DNA of 64,000 nucleotides from Flectobacillus major DSM 103 (GCF_000427405.1 NZ_KE386491.1:5177047-5241046); one strand, 5' to 3'. Positions 1 through 9,460 are shown, counted from the first letter of the stretch. The notes: generated by a model from the sequence alone, not told the origin. A program made the numbers and translations.

Positions 1-239
1 GCATGAGCACAAAACGAAGTTTCCCGAGGGGATTCATTTACTTCTAAGCCAACTTTGGCTTTAAACCACTGTCTATCTCTATCTATGAGGGTAATTGTCG
101 AAATGGGGGTATTACAAATCTCAGAAGCAATTTTTACAATATCATCAAAATCCTTCTCTGGTAATGTATCAAGAATCTGGTATTCTTGTAAGACTGCCAA
201 TCGCTCTAACTCATTTTCTGGTTTAGCTGCCAATATCAT
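1..239 (-). CDS. GAF-domain signalling protein, N-terminus only (cut by window edge)
   Basis: An open frame runs from an ATG at 239 leftward off the window, giving 79 codons with no stop. The visible part is the usual start of Bacteroidota GAF-domain sensor proteins. It opens with a helix containing NELERLAVLQ, then YQILDTLPEKDFDDIV, then strands with TPISTITLID, and ends near SFCAHA (residues 73-78). In this family such an N-terminal GAF domain normally precedes a histidine kinase, PAS or GGDEF output domain. That part lies outside the window, so the output is unknown. An HPt protein lies upstream on the same strand (471-845) and could be its phosphorelay partner; that link is inference from proximity. 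The opposite-strand frame at 55-273 is a shadow of this gene. Confidence 0.8.
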   Translation of the reverse strand, partial: MILAAKPENELERLAVLQEYQILDTLPEKDFDDIVKIASEICNTPISTITLIDRDRQWFKAKVGLEVNESPRETSFCAH

Positions 240-470
240 AATTGTATATACAAGAGTTGAATGTTGTGTATAATTTTTAAAGAATAACTGTTCTTTATTA
301 TAAGAAAACAGATAAAAAGAACAATATACTTAGGTATATTGCTTGGATGCTTCAATTTGAATAGCATGCAAAAAGGAATAGTATAAGAATCTATAATAGG
401 TAATGATATTTGATAAAATTAAAGTAGGACGATATACCTATTATTTTGCAAAAGATTATTTATCAATAAT

Positions 471-845
471 TTATGATTCTACAAAGTCAGACAAACGGTT
501 AATTTCGTGCTGAATAATCGTTGAAAATGAGTTGATTTCAAGAGAAATAGCCTCATATCTGTTGGCAATGTCATTCCAGGAAAGCCCTGAACGAATATCT
601 TTTTCAAAATTTCGTATTTTGTCATGAATCTCCGATAAGCCTACCATCATGAATGTAGGTTTATTTTTATGAACAAGCCGTAGCACTGCGTCTAAATTTT
701 GTTCTTCAATGAGTGGTATAATAGTATTCCACTCAGGAATACTATTATTTAAGAAATGCTCAAACATCATTTGTGCCATTTCTGTATCGTCGCCATACAT
801 TTCTGTAAGGTATGTGCAATTTAGTTTTGAATTAAACTCGAACAT
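471..845 (-). CDS. HPt-domain histidine phosphotransfer protein
   Basis: This 124-residue protein is a stand-alone histidine phosphotransfer domain. It is helical throughout and carries the HPt signature around residues 57-70 (LVHKNKPTFMMVGL). His59 is the predicted phospho-accepting residue, and Lys62 and Gly69 match the usual HxxK...G pattern. HPt proteins pass phosphate between receiver domains of hybrid kinases and response regulators in the cytoplasm. The gene precedes the GAF-domain gene on the same strand, with a 231-bp gap that could hold a separate promoter. The hybrid kinase at 58485-61652 already has its own HPt, so this free-standing one probably serves another kinase. The partner cannot be named from this window. 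Confidence 0.72.
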   Translation of the reverse strand: MFEFNSKLNCTYLTEMYGDDTEMAQMMFEHFLNNSIPEWNTIIPLIEEQNLDAVLRLVHKNKPTFMMVGLSEIHDKIRNFEKDIRSGLSWNDIANRYEAISLEINSFSTIIQHEINRLSDFVES

Positions 846-1162
846 ACGAATATTGTTGTCAAAATAAGGATTTATACCAAAAATAGGTTAAATATCTACT
901 ATATAACCTTGAGCTTGCCGATCGTAATGCACACTAAAAGATAGTAAATATTATAATATGAGCATCCAAAAATGCCTATTATTGTTTGAAATGATTCAGA
1001 AGTAAAAGAGTTGTATGAGGAAAACAGCCGATAAAGTAACTACTATTATATTTCCACTCAAGTTTTCAACGTATAAGAGCCTGAAAAAGTTTACGAAGAT
1101 GGTCTCTGTCGGTCATATATTTGACATGGGCTATGGCAAACAATTATTCTAAGCCCCAAAGA
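846..1162. other. Intergenic region with one weak small-ORF candidate
   Basis: This gap lies between the starts of the HPt gene and the end of mgtC. The only reading frame of note is a plus-strand ATG at 1015 running to a stop at 1152 (45 residues, basic, KSLKKFTKMVSVGHIF in the middle). It has no recognisable domain and no clear promoter or ribosome-binding site. I would not annotate it as a gene without expression or conservation data. The minus-strand part next to 846 should contain the HPt promoter, but I cannot pick out a convincing TAnnTTTG box. Confidence 0.4.
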
Positions 1163-1825
1163 TTAATACTCAAGCTCGATAATTCTTTCGTCCGAAAGTA
1201 GCCGTTTGGCGAGTCGCTCGTGTTTGGAAGTTTGCCCACGTACCGACCAATAACAAATAAAAATTCCTTCTCGAAATACCTGTTTCCCTTTTTTTGCCTG
1301 CATGTGATTTTGTCTAAAAAACTCTTCTAGTTTTGGAAAACCCTCATGAGTTCTTCGCATCACAATTCTATAATTACGAGTTTCACCGTATTTATGAATC
1401 CATTTTTCGAGCGTAATAAAAAACTGTAAAATACCAAACACAAAAATTGCACCAAGAAACGACAACAAAATATGCCCGTCGCCAATGGCCATTCCCAATG
1501 CTGCTGTAACCCAAATAATAGCAGCCGTAGTGAGTCCTTTTACCCTGTCGTCTACCTTAAAGATAATCCCTGCTCCTAAAAAACCGACACCAGTAACAAT
1601 ATTGGCCGAAATTCTGTCTGGCGAAACACCTTGACCTACTTTTTCAGATAGAATAGTAAATATAGTTGAGCCCACACATATCAATGTAAATGTTCGTAAT
1701 CCTGCCGATTTGCTATGATATTCTCGTTCGCCCCCAATAATAGCACCTACAATAATCGAAGCTATCAATTTAATCAAATCCTCATTTCGGGTTATATGAT
1801 TCCACAAAATCTCTATATCGCTCAT
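1163..1825 (-). CDS. MgtC/SapB family inner-membrane protein
   Basis: The 220-residue protein has the MgtC/SapB architecture. Several transmembrane helices occupy roughly residues 15-145, and a soluble C-terminal domain follows. The family signature GGEREYHSKSAGLRTFTLIC spans residues 31-50, and the second glycine-rich helix GVGFLGAGIIFK spans 79-90. Members act in the inner membrane in adaptation to low magnesium or in modulation of the F-type ATPase; the exact role here is unknown. I chose the ATG at 1825. The longer frame starts at a TTG at 1855 that falls inside the stem of a terminator hairpin (1854-1885). It is transcribed in the same direction as exbB-exbD but appears separated from them by that hairpin. 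Confidence 0.88.
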   Translation of the reverse strand: MSDIEILWNHITRNEDLIKLIASIIVGAIIGGEREYHSKSAGLRTFTLICVGSTIFTILSEKVGQGVSPDRISANIVTGVGFLGAGIIFKVDDRVKGLTTAAIIWVTAALGMAIGDGHILLSFLGAIFVFGILQFFITLEKWIHKYGETRNYRIVMRRTHEGFPKLEEFFRQNHMQAKKGKQVFREGIFICYWSVRGQTSKHERLAKRLLSDERIIELEY

Positions 1826-1853
1826 TATTTGAAAGATTGTTTTAAGGATACGC

Positions 1854-1885
1854 AAATAGCCGTCACTTTTGGGCGACGGCTATTT
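1854..1885 (-). terminator. Intrinsic-terminator-like hairpin between exbD and mgtC
   Basis: An 11-bp perfect stem (AAATAGCCGTC at 1854-1864 pairing with 1875-1885) closes a 10-nt loop. On the minus strand it follows exbD by about 90 bp and precedes the mgtC start, which suits termination of the exbB-exbD transcript. The T-tract is short (TTT in the stem end only), so termination strength is uncertain. Confidence 0.55.
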
Positions 1886-1974
1886 ACATAATACATTTTA
1901 TGGTTAAACAATTCCAAAAAGTTATTAAGTTCAACACCCTGCAATAGCAATTTTGTGTTTCTACTTAATACATG

Positions 1975-2373
1975 TTATTGTTTGTCTGTTGCCATTACTA
2001 AAGCTAAATTTAAGCGGGCTACAATATCATATATTTTGGCCAAATCCTGAACGGTTCTGTCTTTTGAGATTCTCAAAATCACCGTTTCTGAATTTTTGCT
2101 TTTTGCTTGCTCGGCTAAATAGCTTTCTAGCACATCAAAGCTTACAGGCACGTCATCTACAAAATATTGATTATTCTCATCTACAGTCAATCTGATATTT
2201 TCCTTGGTGGCTGTTTGCTGAGCCGTGCTAGACTCAGGCAAAAGCAGTTTGATGGCATCGGGGCTAGCCAATGTCGAAATCATCAGGAAAAACATCATTA
2301 AGAAGAAAAGAATATCAGCCAAAGCACCCGTTTCAACTTCTGATTGTTCTCTTGTTCGTTTTCTAATATTCAT
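1975..2373 (-). CDS. exbD: ExbD/TolR-type biopolymer transport protein
   Basis: This 132-residue protein is a single-pass inner-membrane ExbD/TolR subunit. A short cytoplasmic N-terminus is followed by a transmembrane helix at about residues 18-36 that carries the essential membrane aspartate (Asp20, in ALADILFFLMM). A periplasmic domain fills the rest. With ExbB it forms the proton-driven motor that energises TonB and outer-membrane receptors, or alternatively a Tol-like envelope motor. The ExbB gene lies 41 bp upstream on the same strand. I chose the ATG at 2373; the longer frame begins at TTG 2406, which is less likely. The two SusC/TonB-type receptors in this window would be natural clients, but that is inference. 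Confidence 0.9.
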   Translation of the reverse strand: MNIRKRTREQSEVETGALADILFFLMMFFLMISTLASPDAIKLLLPESSTAQQTATKENIRLTVDENNQYFVDDVPVSFDVLESYLAEQAKSKNSETVILRISKDRTVQDLAKIYDIVARLNLALVMATDKQ

Positions 2374-2414
2374 AGCATTTGCTACGAGAATTGCCTTTAA
2401 GGGCAATACCTCAA

Positions 2415-3152
2415 TTATTTGGTTGCAGGTTTATGAAGAATATCCAAGAAATCGATGGCTGTAACTTCCATTTTGTTTACAGTACGGTCAATCATGGTTG
2501 TCAAAATGGTATAAAAGAAATATGCTATAATACCCACCATCAAACCAGTAGCCGAGGTTACCATTTTTTCGTAGATACCACTCGCAATAGTACTAATATC
2601 GATTTTGTTGGCCATTGCAATATTATGAAAAGTACGAATCATACCCGAAACCGTACCCAAGAAACCAAACATTGGGGCAATTTTGGCAATGGCCGAAAGA
2701 ATACCAAGGTTTTTTTCCATATTATAAATTTCGACTCTTGCGGTATTTTCGATAGCATTTTCGATGTCTCGCATTGGCGATCCAATTCTTGTAAGTCCTT
2801 TTTCCAACAAACGAGCTATTGGGAATGGCGAAGTTTTACAGTAATTAACAGCTCCTTGTATATTGCCAGAATACAGCATTTCTTTGATAGAGAACAAGAA
2901 GGTATTATCTAGCTTAGAAGTTTTACTGATATACAAGTAACGCTCAACAAATAGGAAAAGAGCAATGAAAAACAACACAAAAATTGGAATCATTACCCAG
3001 CCCCCTTTTTCGAGAAGTCCTAATAAATTTAAGTCCTCACCAGCTTTGGTAACAGTAGTAATAGTCGTTGCAGTTGTGTCGGAATCAATGACAGTCTGTA
3101 GTAAGATACTTAGAAGAGTCGTCATAGTTTTTACAGGTAAAACGGTGTCCAT
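2415..3152 (-). CDS. exbB: ExbB/TolQ/MotA proton-channel family protein
   Basis: The 245-residue product has three membrane segments, at about 52-70, 152-175 and 200-220. Family landmarks are the IAPMFGFLGTVSGMI stretch at 158-172 and a following T-rich helix (VTSATGLMVGIIAY). ExbB proteins form the pentameric proton channel that houses ExbD helices. A hydrophobic stretch at residues 10-22 may be a signal-like N-terminus, a common extension in Bacteroidota ExbB proteins. A second ATG at 3125 (residue 10) is a plausible alternative start. It is the first gene of the exbB-exbD unit. A possible minus-strand TAGTTTTG box lies at 3276-3283, about 125 bp upstream. Confidence 0.9.
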   Translation of the reverse strand: MDTVLPVKTMTTLLSILLQTVIDSDTTATTITTVTKAGEDLNLLGLLEKGGWVMIPIFVLFFIALFLFVERYLYISKTSKLDNTFLFSIKEMLYSGNIQGAVNYCKTSPFPIARLLEKGLTRIGSPMRDIENAIENTARVEIYNMEKNLGILSAIAKIAPMFGFLGTVSGMIRTFHNIAMANKIDISTIASGIYEKMVTSATGLMVGIIAYFFYTILTTMIDRTVNKMEVTAIDFLDILHKPATK

Positions 3153-3409
3153 TTCGTTGCTATGAACGAATGCTCACCGTAAAAACACATATTTGAAGAA
3201 AAATTAAAGTTAATAATAGTTGAATAATAGTCACTGAAAGGCTAAACGAAATAAAGTAGAATATATGTTTACTTTCAAAACTAATTTTTTAACAAGTTTA
3301 ACGAAAAAAATTAAGTATATGATATGTTTTGCTCAAAAATTAGCGAATTGCGGTACTGTAGGGTAATGGCCAAAATTTATTTAAAATACAAAATAATACC
3401 GCAATTGAT

Positions 3410-4342
3410 TTAGGCTTGCGACAATAGTCTTGATAAAATCCCTTCTTTGAGTGCATAGGTCGACACCTTTATTTGTTGAATATCATATCTTTTCAAAACA
3501 AAGTCAATCAAGCACACGCCTACCACAATCATATCTACCCGTAGTTCTATCATACCCGGAATTGCCATTCGCTCGTTGTGGCCATTCGACACCAATGCCA
3601 AAAAAGAATCATAAAAATCGGTAATAGGTAGTTCAAAACTCACTTGTGTACGAGGAGGCCACTCGCCAAAATGTTTCATCGAATACATATCCACCAAGGT
3701 TTCAAACGAGCCAGCCGAACCAATAATACATTCGGGAGCATACTGATGTACGGCATTGGTAAGGGGCAAGAGTTGTTCTTCGAGGTAGTCACGAAGTAAG
3801 CCTACCGAGCGAGGTGAAATAGGGTCGGAGTTCATAAACTTGTCCATGAGCCTTTGGCCACCGATCTCAAAACTTTGTTTCCAATAAATTCGGTCTTGGT
3901 CGCATATAATAAATTCAACACTTCCTCCACCAATATCCATAATCATCGAAGGTGTTTTGCCAATATGAGTACCTAGTTTTACCCCCTCATAAATAAGGCC
4001 AGCTTCTTCCTCGCCCGAAATCACCTGTATGTTGATACCCGTAGCATCCAAGATTGCTTGGCAAAAGGCTTCGCCATTCTTAGCATTTCGAACGGCACTG
4101 GTGGCCGTGGCTAGCACCTGACTGGTCAAAATGCCCTCTTTTTCCCATATTTCCTTAAAATGATTCAGTCCTGCAATAGCCCTTTCTATGCCTTCTGGCG
4201 TAATAATACCCTGCGAAATACCTCCCTTGCCTATTTTGGCAGCATAGCTATCTTCATGAATCAACTCAAAGTGTGTTCCTGCTTGTTCTACAATCAATAG
4301 CTGAAAGGTATTTGTTCCTAAATCAATAATAGCTTTTTTCAT
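3410..4342 (-). CDS. Ppx/GppA family phosphatase
   Basis: The 310-residue protein has the actin-like ATPase fold of exopolyphosphatase/guanosine-pentaphosphate phosphatases. Visible motifs are DLGTNTFQLLI at 7-17, TATSAVRNAKNG at 79-90, the acidic EEEA at 111-114 and the phosphate-binding DIGGGSVEFI at 136-145. These enzymes hydrolyse terminal phosphates of polyphosphate or pppGpp in the cytoplasm. The protein is the short form, without the C-terminal HD domain of E. coli Ppx (about 510 residues), so it is a single-module hydrolase. It starts about 110 bp from the divergent epimerase gene. Substrate preference between polyphosphate and pppGpp cannot be read from sequence. Confidence 0.88.
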   Translation of the reverse strand: MKKAIIDLGTNTFQLLIVEQAGTHFELIHEDSYAAKIGKGGISQGIITPEGIERAIAGLNHFKEIWEKEGILTSQVLATATSAVRNAKNGEAFCQAILDATGINIQVISGEEEAGLIYEGVKLGTHIGKTPSMIMDIGGGSVEFIICDQDRIYWKQSFEIGGQRLMDKFMNSDPISPRSVGLLRDYLEEQLLPLTNAVHQYAPECIIGSAGSFETLVDMYSMKHFGEWPPRTQVSFELPITDFYDSFLALVSNGHNERMAIPGMIELRVDMIVVGVCLIDFVLKRYDIQQIKVSTYALKEGILSRLLSQA

Positions 4343-4451
4343 TCTTGTCTAAATTTTTACAAAGAAAGATAAGTTTACTGGCACAAACGAACTTTCGTGG
4401 AAAAACTTGGTGTTCTTTGCGATAGAAGAAGTCTTGCTTTATCTTTACATT

Positions 4452-5456
4452 ATGGTATTAATAACAGGTATTACGGGTTTGGTGGGTAGCTTTGTAGCCA
4501 AGTATTTTTTGGGCAAAGGCTATCAAGTGGCAGGCTTAAAACGCCCCAATAGTGATTTGTCGTTACTAGAAGAGCAGGCTCAAGCCATTCATTGGTTTGA
4601 TGGCGACATCTTAGATGTACTCGCCCTTCAAAAAATTTTGGCTGACAACGGTATTGATAGGGTTGTTCATGCAGCGGCACTGGTTTCGTTTGCTCCCAAA
4701 GATATTGATATGATGAATAAAGTCAATATAGAAGGGACAGCCAACGTTGTTAATGCTTGTCTTGAGGCTTCTGTCAAAAAATTGTGCTTTGTGAGTTCGA
4801 TTGCTGCTTTGGGGCGTAAAATTTCTCATGATTATGACAAAAGCCAAGTAATTGTGATAGATGAAAAAAGTACATGGGAAGAAGACCCTCTCAACTCGAA
4901 CTATGCCAAAAGTAAATACTTAGCCGAAATGGAGGTATGGCGTGGGTTGTCGGAAGGGCTAGATATTGTTATTGTAAACCCATCGTTGATTTTGGGCGAA
5001 GCCGATTGGCACAAAAGCAGTACACAATTATTCAAATATGCCTTTGACGAGCATCGCTATTATCCCAACGGTACGCTCAATTATGTAGATGCTGTCGATT
5101 TGGCCAAGTGTATTTATGAGCTTACTCTTTCGGATATTTCGGGCGAGCGTTTTGTTATCAATGCTGGACCAATTTCGTACAAAACTTTCTTTGAGAAAAC
5201 TGCTACTGTATTTCGTAAAAAAGCACCCTCCAAACTACTTTCGCCATGGCTGGCAGGTGTTTTATGGCGTTTAGAGGCCATAAGAAGCTTTTTTACAGGC
5301 AAGGCCCCTTTACTTACCAAAGAAACGGCTCTTTCGTCGAGTCATCATTTTGAATATAGCAACAAAAAGATCAAGAAGGCTATTGCCATTGAATTTCAGC
5401 CTTTCGATACCAGTATTGAACGTATTTGTAAGAATCTTGCCCAAAAAGCACAATAA
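4452..5456 (+). CDS. NAD-dependent epimerase/dehydratase (extended SDR)
   Basis: This 334-residue extended short-chain dehydrogenase begins with the Rossmann motif GITGLVG (residues 6-12, GxxGxxG). It carries the catalytic Ser115/Ser116 and a YAKSK active site (Tyr151, Lys155). The family includes nucleotide-sugar epimerases, dihydroflavonol-reductase-like and cinnamoyl-reductase-like enzymes. The substrate here is not identifiable. I chose the ATG at 4452; the longer frame starts from TTG 4407 upstream of any conserved sequence. A TATCTTTA sequence just before the ATG resembles a -7 box, implying a short or absent leader. The DinB-like gene follows after 12 bp, so the two are probably co-transcribed. 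Confidence 0.85.
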   Translation: MVLITGITGLVGSFVAKYFLGKGYQVAGLKRPNSDLSLLEEQAQAIHWFDGDILDVLALQKILADNGIDRVVHAAALVSFAPKDIDMMNKVNIEGTANVVNACLEASVKKLCFVSSIAALGRKISHDYDKSQVIVIDEKSTWEEDPLNSNYAKSKYLAEMEVWRGLSEGLDIVIVNPSLILGEADWHKSSTQLFKYAFDEHRYYPNGTLNYVDAVDLAKCIYELTLSDISGERFVINAGPISYKTFFEKTATVFRKKAPSKLLSPWLAGVLWRLEAIRSFFTGKAPLLTKETALSSSHHFEYSNKKIKKAIAIEFQPFDTSIERICKNLAQKAQ

Positions 5457-5468
5457 CCCTGCTCAATA

Positions 5469-5918
5469 ATGACTTTAGCCTTAACGCTTTTCCAACTTTT
5501 TGAAAGAGATTTGACTCGATTAAAAGCTGAATTGAACCTTTATAGTTTGGAGGAAAATATCTGGAAAATGGATAAAAATATTGCTAATTCTGCTGGAAAC
5601 CTTACATTACACCTTATTGGCAATCTCAATACTTATATTGGTGCTGAGCTTGGGCAGTCGGGGTATATCAGAAATAGACCTTTGGAGTTTTCCGACAAAA
5701 ATGTACCTCGACAGATATTGATACAAAAAATTGATGATACCTTGTCTATGCTAAAAAAGGCGCTATCAACCTTGAATTCGACCGATTTTGAGCAACAATA
5801 TCCTATTTTAGTTTTTGAAGAAAAAACCAGTACCGAATACCTTTTAGTACATCTTTGTACGCATTTGAGTTATCATTTAGGACAAATCAACTATCATAGA
5901 AGGTTATTGGATGCGTAA
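5469..5918 (+). CDS. DinB-family four-helix metal-binding protein
   Basis: The 149-residue protein is all-helical and belongs to the DinB/DUF1572 superfamily. Its likely metal ligands are His48 (in LTLHLIGNL) and a HxxxH pair at His132 and His136 (THLSYHLGQINYH), the triad typical of this fold. Family members include bacillithiol and mycothiol transferases and DNA-damage-inducible proteins, but most have no known substrate. It follows the epimerase by 12 bp and is likely in the same transcript. Function beyond a metal-dependent thiol-transferase-like fold is unknown. Confidence 0.8.
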   Translation: MTLALTLFQLFERDLTRLKAELNLYSLEENIWKMDKNIANSAGNLTLHLIGNLNTYIGAELGQSGYIRNRPLEFSDKNVPRQILIQKIDDTLSMLKKALSTLNSTDFEQQYPILVFEEKTSTEYLLVHLCTHLSYHLGQINYHRRLLDA

Positions 5919-6220
5919 ACCTTTCGACTAAACAGCTTATTACAAGCATTTTATAGCGGCTGTTTAATCGTATTTTTCTTTCATGAGTATTTCCTTATTT
6001 GTTGGATAATTTGTTCACCAGCTTCATAGAACAAATATTGCTTGTCCAAATGTTAAAAAGCCTTAACAAAAGTTAAAATTCTTGTAGACTTTCCTCTTTC
6101 ACTCTACTTTCGTTTCAGTTATGCCTTTAGGCTATTTTGTAGGTGCCCAAAATAGCTGTTTTTCTTACATATAAGGTATTCGTTTCTTTTTAAGTGTCTG
6201 TTTATTAATATTTTACTGTC
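5919..6220. other. Intergenic region upstream of the DUF2723 gene
   Basis: It holds a weak inverted repeat, AAACAGC at 5930-5936 with GCTGTTT at 5959-5965, followed by a T-rich run. This could end the epimerase-DinB transcript. The remainder is AT-rich and presumably contains the DUF2723 promoter; I see no RNA gene or convincing ORF. Confidence 0.35.
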
Positions 6221-9169
6221 ATGATAAAGCTCAACAATCTAATTGGCTGGGGTATGTTTTCTATTGCCCTTTTGGTCTATTACCTTACTACCGAACCCAC
6301 GGCATCACTCTGGGATTGCGGTGAATTTATTGCTTGTGCCTATAAGCTTCAAGTGCCTCACCCACCTGGTGCTCCTTTATACCTGATGCTCGGTCGTTTG
6401 TTTGCTTTGCTGGCAGGTAGCAATACCGAAAAAGTAGCCTTCTTTGTAAATCTCCTGTCTGTTATAGCCAGTGCCCTTACTATTATGTTGCTATACTGGA
6501 CAATTGTGATGATTGGCCGAAAAACTATAGGTAAACCCTTTGCACAGCTCAACAAATCTGAATGGATATTGCTTTATGTAGCAGGAATTGTGGGTTCTTT
6601 AGCATTTGCCTTTTCCGATACTTTTTGGTTTTCGGCTGTAGAAGCCGAGGTGTATGCCATGTCATCTTTTTTAATCGCCCTGATGGTATGGATGGCCTTT
6701 AAATGGGAACTTATTGAAGACGAAGCTCAAGCCAACCGCTGGATTGTTTTGGTAGCCTACATAATAGGTTTGTCGATTGGTGTGCATTTGCTCAACTTGG
6801 TGGCTATTCCAGCACTGGCTTTGGTATATTATTTCAAAAAATACCCTAACGCCAATTATCGCGGTAGTATTTTATCAATTGTGGTTGGGCTGATTGTACT
6901 GGGCATAATCAATGTGGGGGTTATTGCAGGTTTGCCTACTTTGGCTTTTCAAAGCGAGCTTTTTTGGGTTAATATAGTAGGCTTGCCCTATATGTCGGGT
7001 GTGGTGGTGTTTTTGTTCATATTGATTGGGATATTGTATGCAACGCTTCGGTACTCTATCCAAAAACAATTGGTAATGGTGAATGTGGCTACACTTTGTT
7101 TTGTTTTTGTTTTGATAGGATACCAATCATATAATTTGGCTTTAGTGCGTTCTTCATTCAATCCGCCTATCAATGAAAATAACCCCGGCAATATTCTGAA
7201 TTATCTAAAATATTTAAAACGAGAACAGTACGAGCAGCGAGCTTTGTTGTACGGCCCAACGTACGCTTCCGAGCTTGAAAGTATCGACAAAGGTGAACCC
7301 ATGTATCAGTTGAAAGATGGGAAATACAAAGTATATGATTATAAACAAAAGCTTAATTATGCCAAAGGCGATGAAATGCTTTTTCCTAGAATTTATACCA
7401 GCAACCCCGACCATGCTGCTGTTTTTGAACAATTGCTCGAAAAACCCAAAGGAGCAAAGCCTACCATGAGCGATAACCTCCAGTATTTCTTCATAAATCA
7501 GTTGTCGCAAGGATATATGCGGTATTTTTTATGGAATTTTGTGAGCCGAGAAAGTGATTATCAGGATGCAGGAACTATCAAATGGCGACACAAAGCGTCA
7601 TTGCCATATCGTATTGCTCAAAACAAAGCTCATAACAACTATTGGATGTTGCCTTTGCTATTAGGGGTATTAGGTTTTTGGCTTTTGTACCATAAAAATG
7701 CCAAAGACTTGGCCGTAACCTCGTTGTTATTTCTCTTTACTGGCTTGGCCTTGGTGGTATTTCTCAACGCTTCGCCTATCGAACCCCGCGAGCGAGACTA
7801 TATTTATGTAGGTTCGTTCTATTTCTTTACTATCTGGATAGGGGTAGGGGCCTTACAACTGTATACGATTTTACAAAAAATCCTGAAAAAAACAACTCCA
7901 ACATTAATAGGTACGGCAAGCTTATCGATGTTTGTTCCGATAATATTGCTCCAACAAAATTATGACGACCACGACCGAAGTAATCGTTTTTATCAAGTAG
8001 ATTTTGCTAAGAATGTACTGAACTCATGTGAGAAAAATGCTATTTTATTTACTGGAGGCGATAATGATACATTTGGTTTATGGTATGCCCAAGAGGTAGA
8101 AGGATTTAGGACAGACGTAAGAGTATGTAATGTGTCGTTGCTGAGTGCCGACTGGTATATTGAGCAAATGCGTCGAAAAATCTACCAATCAGAAGGCATC
8201 GATATTTCGTTGAAAGCAGAACAGCTACAGGAAGGTCAAAACGGACAAATTTTATTTTATGAAAACCCTAGTGTGAAAAATGGTATTAACCTGCAAGAAT
8301 ACCTAAAGTTGGTACAAGAAGATAACCCGGCTATCAAAGTGCCCTTGCAAGATGGAAGTAGTATCAATACCCTGCCTAGTGAGATTCTGTATTTGCCAAT
8401 AGAACCAGAAAAAGTAAGAGCAAATATCAAAATAGCTACTCAATTTGAGCCACTTATCAGCAATCAAATAGAATGGAATATCGGTAAAGAAGGAATTTAT
8501 AAAGCCGAATTGATACAGCTAGATATTATCGCACAAAATGCTAAAAATGCTTGGAAACGCCCTATTTACTTTGCTTCGGGGCTGCAAGGACGCAACTTTT
8601 TGAATATGAAAGAATTCATGCAGATGGAAGGGCTAGCCTACCGACTTATGCCTTTTAAAGTACAAGGAGCTACCGAAGGCTTTGCTAATTCGGAAATGAT
8701 GTATGATACCCTTATGCGAAAATCGACGTGGCGAGAACTCAATAATCCTAAAGTATATTATCAAACAGATTTTTATGCTTTTCCAGTTTACCAAACTCGT
8801 TTGAATTTTTTGAGGCTTTCTGAGCAGTTGGTGTATGAAAAAAACTTTAAGAGAGCCAATGAAGTGCTAGATTTTGCCCTAGGTACTATTCCCGACACTT
8901 GTATTCCTTTTGATCACCTTGTGGCCAATTTTATTCCACTGTATTTGGGTATGGGTCAAGATAAAAAAGCCCTGCATCTTGCCGAACAATTAGTGAATCG
9001 AGAAAAGCATGATTTTGATTATTTTGTTGAGCAACACGATAGTCGTAATATCCAAATGAGCTTATATATTTTACAAATTATCGTGGAGTCGTACAAAAGA
9101 TACAATAAGCCAGAATGGAAAAAATATGAGCAAGTTTTGCACCGAAATTTGCAAATATTGAATATATAA
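6221..9169 (+). CDS. DUF2723 multi-pass membrane protein, glycosyltransferase-like
   Basis: This 982-residue protein is a large polytopic membrane protein of the DUF2723/TMEM260 family, related to protein O-mannosyltransferases of the GT-C superfamily. The N-terminus carries the family signature WDCGEFIACAYKLQ from residue 31, with acidic residues Asp32 and Glu35, and then PHPPGAPLY at 46-54. About a dozen hydrophobic helices follow to around residue 570. The rest is a soluble C-terminal domain, helical and TPR-like near 880-940. Family members are thought to transfer sugar from a lipid donor to proteins at the outer face of the inner membrane. In Bacteroidota they are candidates for protein O-glycosylation. 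It stands alone and converges with pth across the repeat array. Confidence 0.85.
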   Translation: MIKLNNLIGWGMFSIALLVYYLTTEPTASLWDCGEFIACAYKLQVPHPPGAPLYLMLGRLFALLAGSNTEKVAFFVNLLSVIASALTIMLLYWTIVMIGRKTIGKPFAQLNKSEWILLYVAGIVGSLAFAFSDTFWFSAVEAEVYAMSSFLIALMVWMAFKWELIEDEAQANRWIVLVAYIIGLSIGVHLLNLVAIPALALVYYFKKYPNANYRGSILSIVVGLIVLGIINVGVIAGLPTLAFQSELFWVNIVGLPYMSGVVVFLFILIGILYATLRYSIQKQLVMVNVATLCFVFVLIGYQSYNLALVRSSFNPPINENNPGNILNYLKYLKREQYEQRALLYGPTYASELESIDKGEPMYQLKDGKYKVYDYKQKLNYAKGDEMLFPRIYTSNPDHAAVFEQLLEKPKGAKPTMSDNLQYFFINQLSQGYMRYFLWNFVSRESDYQDAGTIKWRHKASLPYRIAQNKAHNNYWMLPLLLGVLGFWLLYHKNAKDLAVTSLLFLFTGLALVVFLNASPIEPRERDYIYVGSFYFFTIWIGVGALQLYTILQKILKKTTPTLIGTASLSMFVPIILLQQNYDDHDRSNRFYQVDFAKNVLNSCEKNAILFTGGDNDTFGLWYAQEVEGFRTDVRVCNVSLLSADWYIEQMRRKIYQSEGIDISLKAEQLQEGQNGQILFYENPSVKNGINLQEYLKLVQEDNPAIKVPLQDGSSINTLPSEILYLPIEPEKVRANIKIATQFEPLISNQIEWNIGKEGIYKAELIQLDIIAQNAKNAWKRPIYFASGLQGRNFLNMKEFMQMEGLAYRLMPFKVQGATEGFANSEMMYDTLMRKSTWRELNNPKVYYQTDFYAFPVYQTRLNFLRLSEQLVYEKNFKRANEVLDFALGTIPDTCIPFDHLVANFIPLYLGMGQDKKALHLAEQLVNREKHDFDYFVEQHDSRNIQMSLYILQIIVESYKRYNKPEWKKYEQVLHRNLQILNI

Positions 9170-9194
9170 AAAAAAGCAAATCCCCAGAATCAAA

Positions 9195-9254
9195 ATAAGG
9201 ACAGGAGAATCTCCCGCCCTTATCTGTTTAACCTCTAAACCTATTTAACTATGA
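9195..9254 (-). terminator. Array module 1 (hairpin 9195-9223, motif 9229-9254)
   Basis: The hairpin is a 29-nt, 14-bp stem with a one-base centre. On the minus strand all 14 pairs form, two of them G-U; on the plus strand these two become A-C mismatches. The motif shows the one notable base change (TTAACC instead of TTACC). The U-tract after the stem is short on the minus strand. Confidence 0.55.
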
Positions 9255-9460
9255 AAATTGATACAAATATAGGCACATACCTTTATATTCACTATGAATT
9301 GTACAAGTTTTTTTTCATTATCTTTTTTTGAGAAAAACAGGTTTTAGTGATGAGATTTGAAAAAATGATGTATATACATATTTTTTGGGTGAGCAATGCA
9401 AAAAAGAATCAAAGCTATAAAGTTGGAAAATTTGCGAAATTTTATTTGGTAATAACCAAA

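Noticed and set aside
1015-1152. 45-codon plus-strand frame next to mgtC
   Set aside because: Too short to judge; no promoter or homology visible.
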